Assembly (NCBI GenBank): GCA_039934635.1
Contig: JBDTLT010000181.1
Coordinates: forward strand, 1 to 11,545
Direction of reading: 5' to 3'
DNA length: 11,545 bases
Source of the DNA: DATLFA01 sp039934635
GTDB lineage: Bacteria > Actinomycetota > Acidimicrobiia > Acidimicrobiales > WLNW01
Shown here in pieces: positions 1 to 8,900 of this stretch. The notes below the pieces were generated by a model. It searched no databases. It worked only from the letters and a program-made list of their open reading frames with translations, and was not told where the DNA came from. Position numbers and translations under genes: made by a program. Every line of letters starts with the position of its first letter. Positions within the stretch are counted from its first letter, which is position 1.

Positions 1-873
1 ACGCTTCTCGATCAGACCGCGTACACGCAGCCCGCTCTCGTCGCGTTCGAATATGCACTTTCCGAGCTCTGGCAGAGCTGGGGGGTGCGGCCGAGCGCCG
101 TTCTCGGTCACAGCGTGGGGGAGTACACCGCGGCGATCGTCGCGGGGGTGTTCGCACTCGAAGACGGACTGTCGTTGGTGGCCGAGCGAGGCCGCCTCAT
201 GCAGCGCTTGCCGGCGGGGGGCGCGATGGCTGCGGTGTTCGCCGCGGCGGCCACGGTGCAATCGGCCATCGCCGGCAGCCGGGTCGACATCGCGGCGTAC
301 AACGGGCCTCAGCACACGGTGATCGCCGGGCCCGCCGGCGAAGTCGACGCGATCGTCGCCGATCTCACTGCCTCGGGCATCAGCGCAAAGCGACTCAACG
401 TTTCCCACGCGTTCCATTCCTCACTACTCGACCCGATGCTCGAGGACCTCGAAAAGGCGGTCGGCGCAGTGACCATGCGCACGCCGCGGTTGCGGCTGGT
501 GACGAACCTCAGCGCGTCCTCGACGCGCGACGAGATCTTGCGCCCGGCGTACTGGCGCAATCAGGCCCGCGAGGCGGTCCGGTTCGGCGACGGCGTGCGA
601 CATCTGCGCGAACTCGAGTGCAATGTTTTCATCGAGATCGGCCCGCACCCGACGCTGATCGGTATGGCGCAAGGCGCGGTGTCGATCCCGGACGCGCTGT
701 GGCTTCCGTCCTTGCGCAAGGGCCGCGGCGAGTGGTCCCAGCTCCTCGAGAGCGTCGCGAAGTTGTATGTCATGGGCGCGAGGATCGACTGGAAGGCCTT
801 CGATCGTCCGTACGCGTATCGCACGGTCTCGCTGCCCACCTATGCCTTCGACCGTCAACGCCACTGGATCGAC
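1..873 (+). other. AT domain of first PKS, malonyl-type (5' truncated)
   Basis: This acyltransferase loads the extender unit onto the ACP. The nucleophile motif GHSVG lies at 106-120 (Ser codon 112-114), and the specificity motif HAFH at 406-417. HAFH, as opposed to YASH, is the established signature for malonyl-CoA. The domain closes with the post-AT linker LPTYAFDRQRHWID at 832-873. The N-terminal GQGSQ region is missing because the window starts inside the domain. Confidence 0.93.
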
Positions 874-3800
874 ACCACAACGGTCCGCACCCGCCTCGCC
901 GCAGGCACGCATCCACTCCTGGGGCGGCGGCTACGGTCGCCGCTTCGCGAAGTGCAGTTCGAGCGCGAGCTGACCGAACGATCACTCGACTTCGTGATGG
1001 ACCACCGGGTGTTCGGTACGGCCATCCTTCCGGCGACGGGGTACATCGAGGGGGCGCTGGCCGCGGGTGAGTTCGCCGGGATCGAACCTGCCGCGCTCGA
1101 GCGGATCGAGATCATGTCCGCCCTCGTGCTCGGCGACGACACCCGCACCGTGCAGACGATCCTTGCGCCTGACGGTGCCGGCACCGGCGCCGACTTCGAG
1201 ATCGTCAGTCAGGGCGCGGGTGATGCGTCATGGCAGACCCACGCGCGAGGGCGCGTCGTCCGCGGCGATGCGGCGGCGCCCGAACCGATCGACCTCACGG
1301 CGGTGCGGGCACGCTGTCCGGAGATCATCAGTGCCGACGAGCACTACGAGCGGCTCGAGGCGGGCGGGCTGGCCTTCGGTCCGAGCCTGCAGGGCGTCCA
1401 CGAAATCCGGGTAGGTGATGGCGAGGTTCTCGCCGAGGTCCGGCTGCGCGCCGATGCCGGCGACTACCGCATCCACCCCGCGCTGCTCGATCCCTGCCTT
1501 CAGTCCTTGGTCTGGCTGGCGCGCTCCTCCGAGGACGCCTACCTGCCCATCGCCATCGAGCGCGTGGAGTTGGCGCACACACCAACGGATAGGGCGTTTG
1601 CACGCGCGACGTTGCGGTCGGGTCGTCCGGGTGACGCGACGATGACCGCCGACGTCGTCGTCTATGACGAACACGGCGCGTTCGTCGCCGCAGTGCGTGG
1701 GCTTACGCTCAAACGAGCTCACCGTGACGCGCTGCTGGGCTTCGGGCGGCCCACGCTGACCGACAGCCTGTACGGCATCGAGTGGCGGCACGCGGCCGCC
1801 TCGCTCACCGGGCCGGCGCCCATCGCCGCGCTACCGCCCACCGAGAAACTCGTTGCGGCGGCGAACGACATGCGCGAGCACCTCGCGTCCGAAATCGATC
1901 TCGAAGGACATCAGCGGCTGATCGACGCCATCGACGACCTGAGCGGTGAGTACGTCATGGCGGCACTCGAAACCCTCGGCGTGAAGCGCACTGTGGGCCA
2001 GCGATTCACGACCCAAAGTCTCGCCGTCGTCGCCCGTCACCGTCGGTTGCTCGATCGTCTGCTCGTGGGGCTGGCCGCCGACGGTTTCCTTCGCCGGGAT
2101 GGCGAGGCGTGGGTCGTGCTCGAGGAATCCGACGGCGTTGCGACCAAGACGCGTTGGGACCGCCTCGCGAAATCGTTCCCGGATGGTCGGGGCGAGCTCG
2201 CGCTCGTGAAGCGCGGTGGCGAAGGGTTGGCGGCAGCGTTGCTCGGCACCGCGGATCCGCTCGAGCTGTTGTTCCCGGGCGGTTCCTCCGACGACGCCGA
2301 GCACATGTATCGCAACTCGCCGTTCGCGAGGTACTACAACGCGCTTGCGGGTGAAACCGTCGCGGCCACGGCCCGAGAACTCGCGCCGAACGCGGTGTTG
2401 CGCGTGCTCGAGATCGGCGGCGGTACCGGCGGTACCACTGCGCACGTCCTGCCGCGATTGTCGGCGGACCGCACCGAGTACACCTTCACCGACATCTCGC
2501 CGATGTTCGTCGCGCGGGCCGCCGAGAAGTTCGCCGAGTATCCCAACGTCTGCTGCCGGACCCTCGACATCGAGCGCGACCCGCAGGCGCAGGGGTTCGC
2601 CGACCATGGCTACGACGTCATCGTGGCCGCCAACGTGCTGCACGCGACGAGCGACCTGTCGCACACCTTCGCCCATGTCGCCCGCCTCCTCGCGCCGGGC
2701 GGTGTGCTGGTGCTCGTGGAGATGACCGCCGCGCATCGCTACATCGACATCACGTTCGGCTTGACCGCAGGCTGGTGGAAGTTCACCGACTCCGACGTGC
2801 GCCCGGACTATCTATTGCTCGACCGCGGGCAGTGGCCGGCCGTCCTCGAGCGAGCCGGCTTCGCCGATGTGCGCATGGCCCCCGACCTGACGGCACCCGA
2901 ACTGACCGCAACATGCGCAGCCGGTTCGAGCGACATCGACCTGTCGTTGCAAACGATCGTCATCGGGCGCGCAACCGGCACTGACGAACTTCCGGCCGGC
3001 CAGCGTTCGTGGTTGATCGTTGCGGGCGGTGCTTCGCGCTCTGCCGGGGGCCGCTCGGGCCCCGGCGAGGACGCGCAAGAACTTGCGGACCTCATCGACG
3101 CGAGGGGCGGCGTGGCCCGCGTTGCGATCGCGACACCCACGACCGACTACGCGCGCCTAATAAGCGATTCGCCGGGGGGCGGCTGGGACAACGTCGTCCA
3201 CCTCGTGTGCCTGGGCCACGCATCGGAATCGACGCAGGAGCACACTACGGGAAGCGCACTCGCGCTCACCCAGGCGCTGCTCGGTGGATCGAGCTCACGT
3301 TTGTTCCTCGTGACACGCGGCGCGCAATCCATCGCCGGCGAGGCCCCCGACGCAAAACAGGCACCACTCTGGGGCCTCGGGCGCGTCATCGCGCTCGAGC
3401 ATCCCGAGTTGCGGTGCACGCGGGTCGACCTCGACGCCGCGGCGTCGGCACACACCGCAATCGAGCTCCTCGGAGAGTTGCTGCAATCCGACGACGAGGA
3501 CCAGGTTGCCTATCGCGGGGGCACTCGCTATGTCGCGCGGCTCGCCCGGACAACCGTCGCTACTGAACCCGCCGACGCGAATGAACACGGCGCGCAATTG
3601 GCGCTCGCCGCCAGCGGTGTGCTCGACGAGATCTCGCTGCGTTCCCTCGCCCGACGGGCCCCCGCACCACGCGAGGTCGAGATCCGCGTCCACGCCGCGG
3701 CGATGAACTTTCGCGATGTGATGAACGCGCTCGCGATGCGCGACGACCAGCAACCGGCCGGCAGCGAGTGCGCCGGCGTCATCGTGGCCGTCGGGTCGGC

Positions 3801-5805
3801 CGTCGAGGAATTCCGCGTCGGCGACGCGGTGGTTGCGGTGGCACCCGGATGCTTCGCCGACTTCGTCACGACGGTCGTAGATCTCGTGGCGCCGAAGCCC
3901 GCCCAGCTGACGTTCGAACAGGCGGCCGGACTACCGCTCGCGTTCCTCACCGCGCACTACGCCCTGCACGGTGCCGGTCGAGTCGCGCGCGGCGACGCAG
4001 TGCTCATCCACGCGGCAGCAGGCGGTGTCGGCCTCGCCGCGGTGCAGGTAGCCCGACGGGCGGGGGCGCGGGTCTTCGGTACTGCCGGCAGCCCGCACAA
4101 GCGGGCCTACCTCCGGTCGATCGGGCTCGATCGGGTCATGGATTCGCGCACCACCAGTTTTGCCGACGAGGTCGCCGAGGCGACCGACGGCCACGGTGTC
4201 GATGTCGTTTTGAACTCGCTCACCGGCGATCTGTTGACCGCGAGTCTCGGCGCGTGCTCGGCGGGTGGCCGTTTCGTCGAGTTGGGCAAGCGCGAGTTCC
4301 CGAGCGCAGAGCAGCTCGCGTCGTCCGCGTCGGGGGTCACGTACCACGACATTTCGCTCGCGGATGATCTCGAGCAGCGGCCAGAGGTCGTCGGACCGCT
4401 ACTGCGCGGGCTCGTCGCCGCCGTCGCGGCCGGTGAGCTCGCCGCGCTACCGGTGCAGTGCTTTGCGCTCACCGACGCCGCGGCAGCGTTTCGTTTCATG
4501 GCGCAGGCGCGCCACATCGGGAAGGTAGTGCTGATCCCGGAGGTCGCCCGGTCGGCGCGGCGCGAAGGTTCATCGTTCATCCGGGAGGATGCGTCCTACG
4601 TGATCACCGGTGGGCTCGGTGGGCTCGGGCTACGGGTCGCGGAATGGCTGACCGACCAAGGCGTTCGGCACCTGGCCCTGATCGGGCGCCACCCGCCGGA
4701 TGAGGCCGCGACCGAGGCGATGGCGCGTATGGGCCAGCGGGGAGCTCAGGTGCTGGCGCTGCGGGCCGATGTGAGTGATCTCGCCGAGCTGAAGGCGGCC
4801 ATGCGGTCCATCGACGACCAACTCCCGGAGATCCGAGGCATCTTCCACTGCGCCGGGGTGCTCGACGACGGCGCACTGACCCGCCTGAGCTGGGACCGCT
4901 TCGAGACGGTCTTCGCACCGAAGGTCAGCGGCACCCGCAACCTCACCGCCGTCACCCACGATCTCGATCTCGATCACTTCGTATTGTTCTCGTCTGCCGC
5001 ATCGCTGTTGGGCTCGCCCGGCCAGGCGAATCACGCCGCGGCCAACAGCTACCTCGATGCGGTCGCGACCGACCGGCGAGCGCGCGGGCGGGCCGGCCTC
5101 AGCATCAACTGGGGTGGCTGGTCGGAGATCGGCTCGGTCGAGACCCACGGGGTCGCGGCGCGCATCGGCGTCAGCGGGGCGAGACTGCTCAGCCCCGACC
5201 AAGGCCTCGAGGCGCTCGGCCTCTTGATGCGTCAGGGACGGCCGCAGGTGGGAGTGATCCCGATCGACTGGCCAGTGTTCCTCCGCGGGTTCACGAAGAG
5301 CGCTCAACCACGCTGGCTCTCCGAAGTAGCGCTCGCGCAGACGCGCGGCACCACCCGGGTGGCCGCCGCTCCGGCGGCGACGCCCGTGGTGCGCGATCGG
5401 TTGCTCGCTGCGCCACCGACCCAACGGATCCAGCTGCTGTTGGACTTCGTCAGCGGACAAGTCGCGAACGTGCTCGGTGCGCATTCGACCGCCGCCATCG
5501 ACGAGCGTCAGCCGTTACACGAGATGGGCCTCGACTCTTTGATGGCGGTCGAGTTGCGCAACCTCCTCGTCGTCGGCCTGGCCACCGAGTTGGCCGCGAC
5601 CGTGGTGTTCGACCATCCCACCGTCGAGGCCCTGGCCGCCCATCTCGCCACCGTCGTCTTCGTTGCGTCATCGTCGGAGGTCGAGCACCGACCAACCCCG
5701 CGCCTCGACGAACCAGATCGCGACGCGGTCGACGATGCCCATGACTTGCTCGCTTCGATCGAGATGATGTCGGACGTCGACGTCGCGAAGCTGATCGGAG
5801 AATGA
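1..5805 (+). CDS. Type I polyketide synthase, fully reducing C-methylating module (5' partial)
   Basis: This is a cytosolic modular polyketide synthase that extends an acyl chain by one malonate-derived unit, methylates the alpha carbon and reduces the beta carbon fully. The frame is open from base 1. The first 28 codons, before any possible start codon, already match an acyltransferase (LLDQTAYTQPALVAFE), so the gene begins outside the window; a ketosynthase and roughly the first 75 AT residues are expected upstream. Visible order: AT (GHSVG, HAFH), DH (HxxxGxxxxP), C-methyltransferase (EIGGGTGG), pseudo-KR, ER (GGVG), KR (TGGLGGLG), ACP (MGLDSLM), then an acidic tail to the TGA at 5803-5805. 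All expected catalytic motifs are seen except the KR Tyr, which is His. The next PKS gene overlaps the stop codon, so the two are cotranscribed and probably act in sequence. An iterative rather than modular mode cannot be excluded. Class assignment is secure; the product is unknown. Confidence 0.97.
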   Translation, partial: TLLDQTAYTQPALVAFEYALSELWQSWGVRPSAVLGHSVGEYTAAIVAGVFALEDGLSLVAERGRLMQRLPAGGAMAAVFAAAATVQSAIAGSRVDIAAYNGPQHTVIAGPAGEVDAIVADLTASGISAKRLNVSHAFHSSLLDPMLEDLEKAVGAVTMRTPRLRLVTNLSASSTRDEILRPAYWRNQAREAVRFGDGVRHLRELECNVFIEIGPHPTLIGMAQGAVSIPDALWLPSLRKGRGEWSQLLESVAKLYVMGARIDWKAFDRPYAYRTVSLPTYAFDRQRHWIDTTTVRTRLAAGTHPLLGRRLRSPLREVQFERELTERSLDFVMDHRVFGTAILPATGYIEGALAAGEFAGIEPAALERIEIMSALVLGDDTRTVQTILAPDGAGTGADFEIVSQGAGDASWQTHARGRVVRGDAAAPEPIDLTAVRARCPEIISADEHYERLEAGGLAFGPSLQGVHEIRVGDGEVLAEVRLRADAGDYRIHPALLDPCLQSLVWLARSSEDAYLPIAIERVELAHTPTDRAFARATLRSGRPGDATMTADVVVYDEHGAFVAAVRGLTLKRAHRDALLGFGRPTLTDSLYGIEWRHAAASLTGPAPIAALPPTEKLVAAANDMREHLASEIDLEGHQRLIDAIDDLSGEYVMAALETLGVKRTVGQRFTTQSLAVVARHRRLLDRLLVGLAADGFLRRDGEAWVVLEESDGVATKTRWDRLAKSFPDGRGELALVKRGGEGLAAALLGTADPLELLFPGGSSDDAEHMYRNSPFARYYNALAGETVAATARELAPNAVLRVLEIGGGTGGTTAHVLPRLSADRTEYTFTDISPMFVARAAEKFAEYPNVCCRTLDIERDPQAQGFADHGYDVIVAANVLHATSDLSHTFAHVARLLAPGGVLVLVEMTAAHRYIDITFGLTAGWWKFTDSDVRPDYLLLDRGQWPAVLERAGFADVRMAPDLTAPELTATCAAGSSDIDLSLQTIVIGRATGTDELPAGQRSWLIVAGGASRSAGGRSGPGEDAQELADLIDARGGVARVAIATPTTDYARLISDSPGGGWDNVVHLVCLGHASESTQEHTTGSALALTQALLGGSSSRLFLVTRGAQSIAGEAPDAKQAPLWGLGRVIALEHPELRCTRVDLDAAASAHTAIELLGELLQSDDEDQVAYRGGTRYVARLARTTVATEPADANEHGAQLALAASGVLDEISLRSLARRAPAPREVEIRVHAAAMNFRDVMNALAMRDDQQPAGSECAGVIVAVGSAVEEFRVGDAVVAVAPGCFADFVTTVVDLVAPKPAQLTFEQAAGLPLAFLTAHYALHGAGRVARGDAVLIHAAAGGVGLAAVQVARRAGARVFGTAGSPHKRAYLRSIGLDRVMDSRTTSFADEVAEATDGHGVDVVLNSLTGDLLTASLGACSAGGRFVELGKREFPSAEQLASSASGVTYHDISLADDLEQRPEVVGPLLRGLVAAVAAGELAALPVQCFALTDAAAAFRFMAQARHIGKVVLIPEVARSARREGSSFIREDASYVITGGLGGLGLRVAEWLTDQGVRHLALIGRHPPDEAATEAMARMGQRGAQVLALRADVSDLAELKAAMRSIDDQLPEIRGIFHCAGVLDDGALTRLSWDRFETVFAPKVSGTRNLTAVTHDLDLDHFVLFSSAASLLGSPGQANHAAANSYLDAVATDRRARGRAGLSINWGGWSEIGSVETHGVAARIGVSGARLLSPDQGLEALGLLMRQGRPQVGVIPIDWPVFLRGFTKSAQPRWLSEVALAQTRGTTRVAAAPAATPVVRDRLLAAPPTQRIQLLLDFVSGQVANVLGAHSTAAIDERQPLHEMGLDSLMAVELRNLLVVGLATELAATVVFDHPTVEALAAHLATVVFVASSSEVEHRPTPRLDEPDRDAVDDAHDLLASIEMMSDVDVAKLIGE
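907..1740 (+). other. DH domain of first PKS
   Basis: This is a double-hotdog dehydratase that removes water from the beta-hydroxy intermediate. It opens with HPLLGRRL. The catalytic His lies in DHRVFGTAILP, a perfect HxxxGxxxxP motif at 1003-1032. The catalytic Asp lies in LLDPCLQ (DxxxQ, 1489-1503), preceded by AFGPSLQGV in the second hotdog. Both catalytic residues are present, so the domain is predicted active. Confidence 0.92.
1800..2970 (+). other. C-methyltransferase domain of first PKS
   Basis: This is a SAM-dependent methyltransferase inserted between DH and pseudo-KR. It methylates the alpha carbon of the beta-ketoacyl-ACP. The SAM-binding glycine motif EIGGGTGG is at 2410-2433, followed by FTDIS, then VAANVLHAT with the conserved His (codon 2641-2643), then LAPGGVLVLVE with Glu (2719-2721). 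This His and Glu fit the dyad proposed for PKS C-methyltransferases. The segment DVRPDYLLLD near the end recurs in the second PKS. Predicted active. Confidence 0.9.
2985..3570 (+). other. Structural pseudo-KR subdomain of first PKS
   Basis: This is the non-catalytic half of the ketoreductase, which in reducing PKSs precedes the ER. The recognisable landmarks are RLFLVTRGAQS, the segment PLWGLGRVIALEHPEL, and the closing strand QVAYRGGTRYVARL. It lacks a complete nucleotide-binding loop, as is usual for this structural unit. Boundaries are approximate. Confidence 0.8.
3595..4545 (+). other. ER domain of first PKS
   Basis: This is an MDR-family enoylreductase that uses NADPH to reduce the alpha,beta double bond. 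It begins near LALAASGVLDEISLRS and contains AAMNFRDVMNALAMRD (3700 onward). The NADPH loop HAAAGGVGLAAVQVA includes GGVG at 4021-4032, followed by the typical segments DVVLNSLTGDLL and GGRFVELGKRE. The position that is often Tyr (GMYP) in related ERs is Arg here (codon 3739-3741). The fold and cofactor site look intact. Confidence 0.92.
4590..5160 (+). other. Catalytic KR domain of first PKS, B-type with His at the Tyr site
   Basis: This is an NADPH-dependent ketoreductase of the SDR superfamily. The cofactor motif TGGLGGLG is at 4606-4629, Lys at 4921-4923, Ser at 4993-4995 and Asn at 5044-5046. The residue that is usually the catalytic Tyr is His (5032-5034, in GQANHAAANSYLDA). The LDD motif at 4861-4869 is the signature of B-type KRs, though stereochemistry would be masked if DH and ER act afterwards. 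Confidence 0.88.
5420..5660 (+). other. ACP domain of first PKS
   Basis: This acyl carrier protein tethers the growing chain. The phosphopantetheine attachment Ser lies in MGLDSLMAVELRN (Ser codon 5536-5538), followed by VVFDHPTVEALAAHL, the usual end of the four-helix bundle. Confidence 0.95.
5661..5802 (+). other. C-terminal docking tail of first PKS
   Basis: The tail after the ACP begins with a charged linker and ends in an acidic amphipathic stretch (DLLASIEMMSDVDVAKLIGE). This resembles the short C-terminal docking helices of PKSs that pair with helical N-termini of the next subunit. The match is by pattern only, and the pairing with the downstream protein is inferred from gene order. 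Confidence 0.6.
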
Positions 5806-5807
5806 TG
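5797..5807 (+). promoter_or_regulatory. Shine-Dalgarno and stop/start overlap coupling the two PKS genes
   Basis: A GGAG at 5797-5800 precedes two adjacent in-frame ATG codons (5802 and 5805). The upstream TGA (5803-5805) overlaps both. The spacing from GGAG is one base to the first ATG and four to the second, which favours the second. An overlap of this kind indicates translational coupling and near-equimolar production of the two synthases. Which ATG is used is an inference from spacing. Confidence 0.75.
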
Positions 5808-5916
5808 GCGTCCGACTTTCTCCAACGCATCAAGGACCTACCGCAGCAGAAGCTGGTGCTGCTCGCCGCGCAGCTGCAGGAACGGCTCGAGCAGGCGGAG
5901 ACGAACCGTTCGCCTC
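5805..5916 (+). other. N-terminal docking helices of second PKS
   Basis: About 38 residues precede the KS. They contain FLQRIKDLPQQKLVLLAAQL and then QERLEQAE, with a heptad-like spacing of Leu, and probably form one or two helices. The position directly before PIAIVGIGCRFPGG and the partner-like tail on the upstream PKS support a role in subunit docking. Confidence 0.65.
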
Positions 5917-8900
5917 AGCCGATCGCGATCGTGGGCATCGGATGCCGCTTCCCCGGTGGCGTGACCGACGCCGAGTCGTATTGGGATCTGCTGGCGGAAG
6001 GGCGCGATGCCATCAGCGAGGTGCCGTCGGACCGCTGGGACGCGGACGCGTTCTACGACCCCGACTGGCGCACTCCCGGCCGCATGGCCACCAAGTGGGG
6101 TGGCTTCCTCGACGACGTCGACCAGTTCGACGCGCGCTTGTTCGGCATTTCACCGCGCGAAGCGGTGAGCATGGATCCACAGCAACGGATGCTGCTCGAG
6201 GTCACCTGGCAGGCACTCGAGCGGGCGGCCATCGCACCCGGCTCGCTCGCCGGCACGCGTACCGCTGTCTACGTCGGGCTCTCGTCGACCGACTACTTCC
6301 AGGTGCAGATGCGTCGAGGGAGCGGCACGATCGACGGCTATCTGGCGTCGGGATCGGCGCCCAGCGTCGCGGCAGGGCGCATTGCCTACACGCTCGGTCT
6401 TCGGGGCCCGGCCCTGTCGATCGACACGGCGTGTTCGTCGTCGCTCGTCGCAGTCCATCTCGCGGTGCAGGCACTGCGCCGCGGCGAATGCGACGCGGCC
6501 ATCGGCGCGGGCGTGAATCTGATCCTGTCGCCCACCACGAGCATCGCGTTGTCCAAGTCCCAGATGATGGCCTCGGACGGTCGCTGCAAAACCTTCTCCT
6601 CGGCGGCCGACGGATTCGTGCGCGGCGAAGGGTGCGGAGTCGTCGTGTTGAAGCGCCTCGCCGACGCCCGACGCGATGGTGACCCGATCGTCGGCGTGAT
6701 CCGCGGTTCGGCGATCAACCAGGACGGCCGCAGCAACGGGCTCACGGCGCCCAACGGTCCGGCTCAGGAGGCGGTCCTGTCCGCCGCGCTCGCCGATGCC
6801 GGGCTGCAACCCGCCGACGTCGGGTATGTCGAGGCGCACGGGACCGGCACCCGACTCGGCGACCCGATCGAGATCCACGCGTTGGGAGCGGTTCTCGGTC
6901 GCGATCGGGCTTCGGACAATCGGCTGAACGTCGGATCGGTGAAGACCCTCTTCGGTCATCTGGAATCCGCGGCCGGTATCGCCGGTCTCATCAAGGCCGT
7001 GCTCGTGCTGGACAAGGGTGTGATCCCACCGCATCGCCATCTCGACGAATTGAGCCCCGTGATCCCGTGGTCGACCCTGCCGATCGACGTTCCGACCGTC
7101 ATGACGCCGTGGCCGGTGGGTCGACCGCGCATCGCCGGCGTGAGTTCGTTCGGGTTCTCGGGCACCAACGCGCACGTGCTGCTAGAAGCTCCACCGAGGG
7201 ATGGACGGCCTGCTCGACAACCGAGAGCTACGAATGTGCTCGCGTTGTCGGCCCAATCCGCCGGCGCGCTCGATCAACTCATCCGCCGCCACGGCGAGGA
7301 CCTGGTCGCTGACCCTCAACCGCTCGACGATGTGTGTTTCACCCTGAACACCGGACGCGACACCTTTGCCCACCGAGCGGCGTTCGTCGTCGACGATCTC
7401 TACGAACTCACTCGCGAGCTGCTTGCGCCGGGTCGCGGCGAGTCACCGCAGCGAGCGATCCGAACGCACGTGCAGTCCACACGCGCGGTGCGACCGGTGT
7501 GGCTGTTCACCGGACAGGGTTCGCAGTACATCGGCATGGGTCGCGCCCTCTACGAGAGCGAGCCGGCGTTCGCCGAGGCGCTCGACGCATGCGAAGCGGT
7601 GCTTCACAAGCAGTTCGACGTCCCCCTTCTCGATGTGATGTGGACGCCGGACGATTCACGCATCCACGAAACCGCCTTCACGCAGCCGGCGCTCTTCTCG
7701 CTGCAGGTCGCGCTCGCTGCGTTATGGCGCTCATGGGGTGTCGAGCCGAGTGCAGTCCTCGGCCACAGCGTCGGTGAATTCGCGGCTGCCTACGTTGCCG
7801 GGCTGTTCAGCTTGGAGGACGGACTCTCGCTGATCGCGACGCGTGGCAAGTTGATGCAGTCGCTGCCCGCCGGGGGACGGATGGTTTCGGTGCTCGCCGC
7901 GCCGGCCGAGCTAGAGCCCGCCCTGGCCTGCGCCGGCGGACGCGTGTCGATCGCCGCGATCAACGGCCCGGACAACACGGTGATCAGTGGTGCCGGCCCG
8001 CAGGTCCAATCGGTCCTCGATGCATTCGACGGGCGCTTCCCGACTCGTGAGCTCACCGTGTCGCACGCGTTCCATTCGCCCGTCATGGACGCGATCCTCG
8101 ACGAGTTCGCCGACGCGGCGGCAGCGGTGAAGTTCCGCGAGCCCTATGTCCCCATCATCTCCAACGTCTTCGGCGAACCGGCCGGCCTCGATCGCCTCGG
8201 CACCGCCGAGTATTGGCGACGACACGTGCGGGAGCCCGTGCAGTTCGATGCATCGATGGCAGGCCTCGTCGCGCAAGGACATCGGGTGTTCCTCGAGATC
8301 GGACCCAGCCCGACGCTCGTCGGACTGGCGGCTCGCAGCTTCGACGACGCGACGATCCAGTGGGTCCATTCGTTGCGCGAGAACAAGGCGGACGAGCGCG
8401 AGGTGGCGCAGGCGGCAGCCAAGCTCTGGGCGAACGGCACGGATGTCGATTGGCGCAGGTTCGAGGGCGCTCGAACCGCGCGGCGCACGATCTTCGCGAC
8501 CTACCCGATGCAGCGCGAGCGATTCTGGGTCGCCGGTGTGGGCCCGTGGCCCGTCGATGGATCGGCGCCGGTGGCAGTCGACATCAACGGGCTGCTCTAT
8601 GGCATCAGCTGGCCCGAACGTGCGCATCCTTCGGTCCGCGCGGCGACGCCGGCGACCTTCCTCCGATCGGTGGCCGACATCGCGGGCATCGTCGACGCGG
8701 CGGCACCGTCGATCGCCGAGGCCCACGGGACCGCGCGCTACGACGACTTCCTCCCCGAACTCGATGCACTGTGTGGTGCCTACGTGCTCGAGGGCATGCG
8801 CGAGCTCGGGCTCGCGCTCGGCCTCGGTGAATACCTGACGCTCGAGGCGGTGATGGTCACGTCGCGCATCGCGGCGCAACACCGTCGGTTGGTGCGGCGC

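Noticed and set aside
2416..2439. Repeated GGTACC in the cMT region as a possible regulatory site
   Set aside because: It encodes the Gly-Thr-Gly-Gly-Thr of the SAM-binding loop, so the repetition follows from the protein motif.
2985..3570. Pseudo-KR regions as degenerate, formerly active KR domains
   Set aside because: They correspond to the structural subdomain that normally precedes the catalytic KR or ER in reducing PKSs, and are expected to lack a catalytic site.
85..5805. The GTG at 85 as the true start of the first gene
   Set aside because: The 28 codons before it are in frame and match a typical AT (YTQPALVAFE). Starting at 85 would cut the AT just before GHSVG and leave no KS. The gene is truncated by the window edge.
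5806..5806. An intergenic promoter or terminator between the two PKS genes
   Set aside because: The genes overlap and leave no non-coding space, and no hairpin with a T-run is seen at the junction.
5942..6682. Forward reading frame of 246 codons
   Set aside because: It is out of frame with the KS domain that occupies the same bases with all catalytic motifs. Its translation is Arg/Gly-rich and matches nothing.
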